The notes beneath the pieces were generated by a model. It worked only from the letters and a program-made list of their open reading frames with translations, did not search any database and had not been told where the DNA came from. The position numbers and the translations under genes were made by a program. From contig JAFQLN010000047.1 of assembly GCA_017414585.1 (NCBI GenBank), forward strand, positions 1-10,027: a stretch of DNA of 10,027 bases, given 5' to 3'. Positions 6,498 through 10,027 of the stretch are shown here, piece by piece; the first letter of the stretch is position 1; each line of letters starts with the position of its first letter. The stretch is from Clostridia bacterium (GTDB lineage Bacteria > Bacillota_A > Clostridia > Oscillospirales > CAG-272).

Positions 6498-6941
6498 TCA
6501 CGGCATATCTATGCACGCCCCGCCTCCGTTATGCGCTTTTTCCATATGAATCTCCGCTGTCGGAGGGAGACGGATTCCTTCAAGCAGAATGCGTTCCAGT
6601 CCTTTGACGGTGTCATCCCCGAGGAGATATTCGATCCGCGCACATTCTTCCGCTGTCTCCTCCGGGTTTCTGCCGGACGCCGCCGCAAGGAACGCCGAGA
6701 CAATCCGACGTCTGTGCTGAATTCCCGACGCCGCCGAAAATCCCTCCTCCGTGGGCATCACGCACCCGTACCGCATCAGACGCAAGAGTCCCGCTTCGCT
6801 GAGCATTCCCGTCAGTCTCGATGCCGCCGGCATTCCCAGTCCCATCCGCTGCGCCGCTTCATGGATGAACACCGCGCGTTCCTTCTCTCCCGCCATCCGG
6901 ACGATTTCGCAGAGCAGTTCTCCGCTTTTCCGATCAAGCAT
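6498..6941 (-). CDS. DtxR/MntR-like transcriptional regulator with altered metal site
   Basis: 147 residues. The frame is open further upstream to 7304, but the ATG at 6941 has GGAGG 8 nt before it, and the longer version would run deep into the divergent gene. Residues 8-68 form a winged helix-turn-helix ending in TEEG, as in DtxR and MntR. Residues 75-120 match the dimerisation and metal-binding helices (QHRRRIVSAFL, then EECARIEYLLGDD). Compared from memory with Bacillus MntR, E8, H76 and E104 stand at ligand positions, while the expected E11, E99 and H103 appear as C11, A101 and Y105. It may therefore bind metal differently or not at all. The SH3-like C-terminal domain of DtxR is absent, as in MntR. 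It is divergent from the surface protein at 7100 and is followed by the SPOCS gene 43 bp on, so both could be targets. Family assignment is fairly sure; the effector is unknown. Confidence 0.75.
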   Translation of the reverse strand: MLDRKSGELLCEIVRMAGEKERAVFIHEAAQRMGLGMPAASRLTGMLSEAGLLRLMRYGCVMPTEEGFSAASGIQHRRRIVSAFLAAASGRNPEETAEECARIEYLLGDDTVKGLERILLEGIRLPPTAEIHMEKAHNGGGACIDMP

Positions 6942-7099
6942 TCCGTTTTCCTCCGCATACCGCAAAAAAATATTTACCAGAAGATATGCCCTGTCATGAA
7001 AAAATATGTAAATACGGACGGACAGCGGAACTTTTTTTGACCGCAGTGCGTCTAAAAAGAAAACAGAAGAAAATTTCTGCACCGAAAGGAGCATGATAT
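6942..7099. promoter_or_regulatory. Divergent intergenic region with a spaced inverted repeat
   Basis: 158 bp between the regulator (minus) and the surface protein (plus). TATTTAC (6971-6977) and GTAAATA (7008-7014) form a 7-bp inverted repeat 30 bp apart. A weak minus-strand promoter could use TTTACA (7012-7007) with a poor -10 near 6988-6983, which the repeat arms would flank. No good plus-strand promoter was found, although TTGACC occurs at 7037-7042. The plus-strand ribosome binding site is AAAGGAG (7085-7091). No DtxR or MntR box of known consensus is visible. Confidence 0.35.
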
Positions 7100-8386
7100 A
7101 TGAAAAAAACGCTCTTTGCCCTGCTTTTTGCCGCTCTTCTGGCAGTCGCTCCGACCGTCGTGCCGACCTTCGCTCATGCTGACACAGTTCCGGCAGCCGA
7201 AGAAGTTCTCTCTGTCGGACAGGAGACTGCGGTCTGCCCGATGCCGGAGATTGTTCCGCCCGCCACTGTCCACAGCGGCAGTCAGAGCGGCGCACTGGAA
7301 GCATACCAAATGCTCGAGCAGGCGTTTGACTATGCTTACGGCGCCTATCCCGATCACTACAGCGGCTGCTGGCTGGACGGCGGAGAACTGCACGTGGGTG
7401 TAACCACGGATGACGAAGGTACGCTTTCGGTTTACCGGGATATTCTTGCGCCCGCGCAGTGCACTGTCGTGTACGATGTGCAGCCGTACGGGTACAATCA
7501 GCTCATGAAACTGCATGACGCGATTTCGGACAGGCTGGCAGAGCATGAAGCCTACGCGCTTTCCTCGTGGGGCGTGGACACCAGTGACTGCCGGATCATG
7601 GTCACAAGCCGGATCGGGTACACGGACGAACTCTATCATGCGCTTGCCGCTCTCGTCGGAGAACTCGGCATGGAGGAGGACGCATTTTATCTGGAAGAAT
7701 CCGCATGGATCATTGTTCCGCAGACGGGCGACGGCACCGTGATCGAGGAACACATCATCGAAACGCCCGCTGTCGAAGAAGTCGTCGAGGAAGTTGTCGT
7801 CGAAGAAATTCTTGCAATGTCGGTATCGGTCAGCGAAAACCCGCTTCTCCCCTATTTTAATGAAACCTACGGCACCGTTCCCGACTGGTATGCCGGCTGC
7901 TGGCGCGATGGAAACGGAAATCTGCACATTGCCCTGACGGAAGATGCTGACGACGCCATGATCGAAGAATGCCGTGCGGTCTGCGGAGATGATGTAGTTT
8001 TTGAGACGCACAAATATTCGCACAGTCAGCTCGAAGCCTACAAAACCGAAGCACTCGAACGCGGACGCGGCATGGGCATGCTTGTCTCGGGCGGCATTGA
8101 CGGATATGCAAATCAGGCAGAACTCTGTGTCACGCCGTCATATGCAAAAAATATTCCTGCAGAACTGACGGACATGCTCGACAGTCTGGCGGACAAAATG
8201 GGGCTCGGGCGCAATGTCTACATTCTTGCCGTTCCTCTCGAAGCCGATGAGCCTGCCGCAGAAGTTGTCACTGCCGACCGCGCCGAACCCGACCGCGCAC
8301 CGCAGACTGCCGATCCGAGTACCGTGCTCGCGCTGCTGCTCTCCGTATCCTCACTGGCAGGCATCGGTATTCTGAAGAAAAAATAA
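7100..8386 (+). CDS. Secreted, wall-anchored protein with two copies of an uncharacterised domain
   Basis: 428 residues; ATG 7100 lies 8 nt after AAAGGAG. Residues 1-27 are a signal peptide (MKK, hydrophobic core, likely cleavage after FAHA). Two copies of one domain follow, about 70-206 and 248-378. Each starts near a YG-x-(Y/V)P-D-x-Y-x-GCW-x-D motif (C90, C267) and a GELHV/GNLHI strand, and has two more matching cysteines (C121/C295 and C164/C343). An acidic linker rich in VEEVV (about 225-237) joins them. The tail has APQTAD (400-405), a hydrophobic stretch (408-424) and KKK: the layout of a sortase signal, with A for the usual L and A for the usual G. It is therefore probably exported and held at the envelope. 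I do not recognise the domain with certainty; the YP-x-x-Y-x-G-x-W-x-D pattern recalls small exported domains and protease propeptides, but no catalytic motif is seen. It is monocistronic with its own terminator. Confidence 0.85.
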   Translation: MKKTLFALLFAALLAVAPTVVPTFAHADTVPAAEEVLSVGQETAVCPMPEIVPPATVHSGSQSGALEAYQMLEQAFDYAYGAYPDHYSGCWLDGGELHVGVTTDDEGTLSVYRDILAPAQCTVVYDVQPYGYNQLMKLHDAISDRLAEHEAYALSSWGVDTSDCRIMVTSRIGYTDELYHALAALVGELGMEEDAFYLEESAWIIVPQTGDGTVIEEHIIETPAVEEVVEEVVVEEILAMSVSVSENPLLPYFNETYGTVPDWYAGCWRDGNGNLHIALTEDADDAMIEECRAVCGDDVVFETHKYSHSQLEAYKTEALERGRGMGMLVSGGIDGYANQAELCVTPSYAKNIPAELTDMLDSLADKMGLGRNVYILAVPLEADEPAAEVVTADRAEPDRAPQTADPSTVLALLLSVSSLAGIGILKKK

Positions 8387-8392
8387 GCTCAG

Positions 8393-8440
8393 AACATCCT
8401 GCGCAAAATGCTCGGAAAGCTGCGGGATGTTTTGTTTTTT
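8393..8440 (+). terminator. Rho-independent terminator after the surface protein gene
   Basis: AACATCC (8393-8399) pairs with GGATGTT (8425-8431), extended by CGCA/TGCG with a two-base bulge. A T-rich run follows (8431-8440). A second, AT-only inverted repeat, TTGTTTTT/AAAAACAA (8432-8439 with 8445-8452), comes immediately after it. Confidence 0.82.
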
Positions 8441-8494
8441 CATGAAAAACAACCGAATATTTATTTATAAAATCTGTTTTTTCGTGAATATCTC

Positions 8495-8523
8495 TTGACA
8501 GAAGAGGTGATTCGTGATTTAAT
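8495..8523 (+). promoter_or_regulatory. Sigma-A promoter of the paaK-ACT unit
   Basis: A perfect -35 TTGACA (8495-8500) is followed after 17 nt by TTTAAT (8518-8523), one mismatch from the -10 consensus. The expected start is near 8530, giving a leader of about 44 nt. The preceding gene is closed off by a terminator, so this promoter should be the main one for the ligase. Confidence 0.72.
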
Positions 8524-8573
8524 ATACGGTAGATTATTTTTTTCTACACCTCGAAAGGATCAGAAATACACCT

Positions 8574-9881
8574 ATGGCAAACTATTTCCAGAAAGAACTC
8601 GAAACCATGTCCCAGGACGAGCTTCGTGCACTGCAGAACGAACGTCTTGTCAAAACGCTCAACCATGTTTGGAACAACAACGAATACTACCGCAATAAAA
8701 TGAAGGAGCAGGGCGTCGAACCCGGCGATGTCCAGTCCGTTGAAGATATGTACAAGCTGCCCTTCATCACGAAGGACGACCTGCGTGAAGCATACCCCTA
8801 CGGTCTGATGTCCATGCCGCTTTCCGCGTGCAACAAGATCCAGTCCACCTCCGGCACAACCGGCAAGCGCGTCATCGCGTTCTACACCCAGCACGACATG
8901 GATGTATGGTACGAAATGTGTGCACGCGCACTCGCTGCGGCAGGCGCTACACCCGAAGACGTTGTGCAGGTCTGCTACGGCTATGGGCTCTTCACCGGCG
9001 GTGCGGGTCTGAACGGCGGCAGCGAAAAGCTCGGTTCGCTGACTCTGCCCATGTCCTCCGGCAACACGGAACGCCAGCTGCAGTTCATGGTTGACCTGCA
9101 GTCCACGATTCTCTGCTGCACACCGTCTTACGCATCCTATCTGGCTGAATCCATTTACGAAAAGGGACTGCGCGATCAGATCCACCTGAAGGCGGGTATT
9201 TTCGGTGCGGAAGCATGGACGGAAGAAATGCGCCGCGATATCGAACAGAAGCTCGGTCTCAAGGCTTACGACATTTACGGTCTGACCGAACTGTGCGGCC
9301 CCGGCGTTGCGTTTGAATGCGAAGAACAGACCGGCATGCACATCAACGAAGACCACTTCATTATTGAAACGATCGACCCGAAGACCGGCAAGGTTCTCCC
9401 GGAAGGCTCCCGCGGCGAAATGGTCTTCACGGCAATCACGAAGGAAGCGTTCCCGCTCATGCGCTACCGCACCAAGGATATCGCGGTTCTCTCGAGAAAG
9501 CCCTGCTCCTGCGGACGTACGTTTGTCAAGATGTCCAAAATCCTCGGCAGAAGCGACGATATGCTCATCGTCAAGGGCGTCAACGTATTCCCGTCCCAGA
9601 TCGAAATGGTTCTTCTCAACAAGGGTCTCACCGCAAACTACCAGATCGTCGTTGACCGTCAGGGCCACAGCGACACCATCGAGGTTCGTGTTGAAATGAC
9701 CCCCGAGCTGTTCTCCGACAAGATCAACCACATCACCGAGGTTGAAAAGGACATCACCGAAGCGCTGAAGGCAGTTCTCGGCATCTACGCAAAGGTTACT
9801 ATTGTAGAGCCCAAGTCCATCATCAGAAGCGAAGGTAAGGCTGTCCGCGTAATCGACAAGAGAAATCTGTACAACAACTAA
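8574..9881 (+). CDS. paaK: Phenylacetate-CoA ligase family enzyme (AMP-forming)
   Basis: 435 residues, typical PaaK length. It activates an aryl acetate such as phenylacetate with ATP to the acyl-adenylate, then forms the CoA thioester, in the cytoplasm. The N-terminus (MSQDELRALQNERL, residues 12-25) matches the family. Motifs: ATP loop STSGTTGK (91-98); SSGNTERQL (161-169); DIYGLTELCGPG (233-244); RYRTKDI (297-303), with D302 for ribose; GRSDDMLIVKGVNVFP (325-340), the hinge into the C-terminal domain; and K422 in SEGKAVRVID, the expected adenylation lysine. C311 and C313 (KPCSCG) suggest a metal-binding knuckle. The start is ATG 8574; its only Shine-Dalgarno-like sequence (GAAAGGA, 8553-8559) is 14 nt away, which is long. 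ATG 8607 would lose 11 residues but has no better site. The ACT gene follows 13 bp later. In related clusters the pair adjoins indolepyruvate oxidoreductase, suggesting aryl- or indole-acetate as substrate. Confidence 0.93.
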   Translation: MANYFQKELETMSQDELRALQNERLVKTLNHVWNNNEYYRNKMKEQGVEPGDVQSVEDMYKLPFITKDDLREAYPYGLMSMPLSACNKIQSTSGTTGKRVIAFYTQHDMDVWYEMCARALAAAGATPEDVVQVCYGYGLFTGGAGLNGGSEKLGSLTLPMSSGNTERQLQFMVDLQSTILCCTPSYASYLAESIYEKGLRDQIHLKAGIFGAEAWTEEMRRDIEQKLGLKAYDIYGLTELCGPGVAFECEEQTGMHINEDHFIIETIDPKTGKVLPEGSRGEMVFTAITKEAFPLMRYRTKDIAVLSRKPCSCGRTFVKMSKILGRSDDMLIVKGVNVFPSQIEMVLLNKGLTANYQIVVDRQGHSDTIEVRVEMTPELFSDKINHITEVEKDITEALKAVLGIYAKVTIVEPKSIIRSEGKAVRVIDKRNLYNN

Positions 9882-9894
9882 GGAGGAGATTCAA

Positions 9895-10027
9895 ATGACA
9901 ATCAGCCAGCTTTCCATATTTGCAGAAAACAAGGCAGGCTCCGTCTGCGACGTAACAAAAGCCCTTGCCGAGGCGAATATTGACATCCGTGCATTCAACG
10001 TAGCGGAAACCAAGGATTTCGGCGTGC
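9895..10027 (+). CDS. ACT-domain protein, 5' part only
   Basis: 44 codons before the window edge. ATG 9895 follows AGGAGGAG (9881-9888), which overlaps the last base of the ligase stop codon, so the two genes are almost certainly cotranscribed and translated together. The start, QLSIFAENKAGSVCDVTKAL, then ANIDIRAFNVAETKDFGV, is the first beta-alpha-beta of an ACT domain, with the ligand-turn glycine in NKAGS. ACT domains bind amino acids or similar small molecules. Small ACT proteins are commonly found next to phenylacetate-CoA ligase in anaerobes and archaea, probably as sensors of aromatic amino acids or related acids. It is not known whether this one is a stand-alone single or double ACT protein, because the 3' end is missing. 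Confidence 0.88.
   Translation, partial: MTISQLSIFAENKAGSVCDVTKALAEANIDIRAFNVAETKDFGV

Noticed and set aside
6942..7304. N-terminal extension of the DtxR-like regulator to 7304
   Set aside because: The extension overlaps the divergent surface protein gene by 205 bp, is Arg-rich and unlike the family, and a strong GGAGG stands before ATG 6941.
7052..8023. A 323-codon minus-strand frame opposite the surface protein
   Set aside because: It opposes a gene with signal peptide, duplicated domain and sorting tail; no ribosome binding site or family support.
8544..9731. A 395-codon minus-strand frame opposite phenylacetate-CoA ligase
   Set aside because: Antisense shadow of an enzyme with all family motifs; no domain recognised.

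Overview
The window looks like chromosomal DNA of an anaerobic, probably spore-forming member of the Clostridia, broadly Oscillospiraceae/Ruminococcaceae-like. The grounds are strong AGGAGG-type ribosome binding sites, sigma-A promoters (TTGACA with TATAAT-like -10 boxes), a SPOCS/DUF3794 protein of the SipL type, a ROK glucokinase, a phenylacetate-CoA ligase followed by an ACT-domain gene, and intergenic multi-hairpin elements of a kind often seen in that group. No 16S, tRNA, phage, transposase or CRISPR sequence was recognised, so the placement is inference from gene content.

Layout. (1) Positions 1-2684, minus strand: the first 894 residues of a very large extracellular sugar-binding ABC-transporter protein, cut by the window edge. 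Two tandem beta-sandwich modules precede its solute-binding domain. Its promoter at 2930-2958 carries an 8-bp direct repeat and implies a ~240-nt leader with hairpins. (2) 2965-3666: a long non-coding stretch with two palindromes, a nested hairpin and the promoter of the next gene. (3) 3667-4629, plus strand: ROK glucokinase with a strong terminator. (4) 4630-4969: a convergent intergenic region packed with four or five perfect hairpins. (5) 6941-4970, minus strand: a two-gene unit, a DtxR-like regulator followed 43 bp later by a SPOCS-domain protein with a shortened LysM-like tail. (6) 7100-8386, plus strand: a secreted, duplicated-domain protein with a variant cell-wall sorting signal, then a terminator. 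(7) 8574-10027, plus strand: phenylacetate-CoA ligase (paaK) and the start of an ACT-domain gene, with their own promoter.

How the parts fit. The binding protein and the ROK kinase, divergently placed around one long regulatory region, suggest carbohydrate uptake and phosphorylation. The paaK-ACT pair is known from aryl-acid metabolism, often beside indolepyruvate oxidoreductase. The regulator-SPOCS pair and the secreted duplicated protein are the least explained parts. No obviously new multi-gene system stands out. The points most worth a second look are the architecture of the binding protein, the altered metal site of the DtxR-like regulator, the hairpin cluster at 4739-4938 and the duplicated surface protein.
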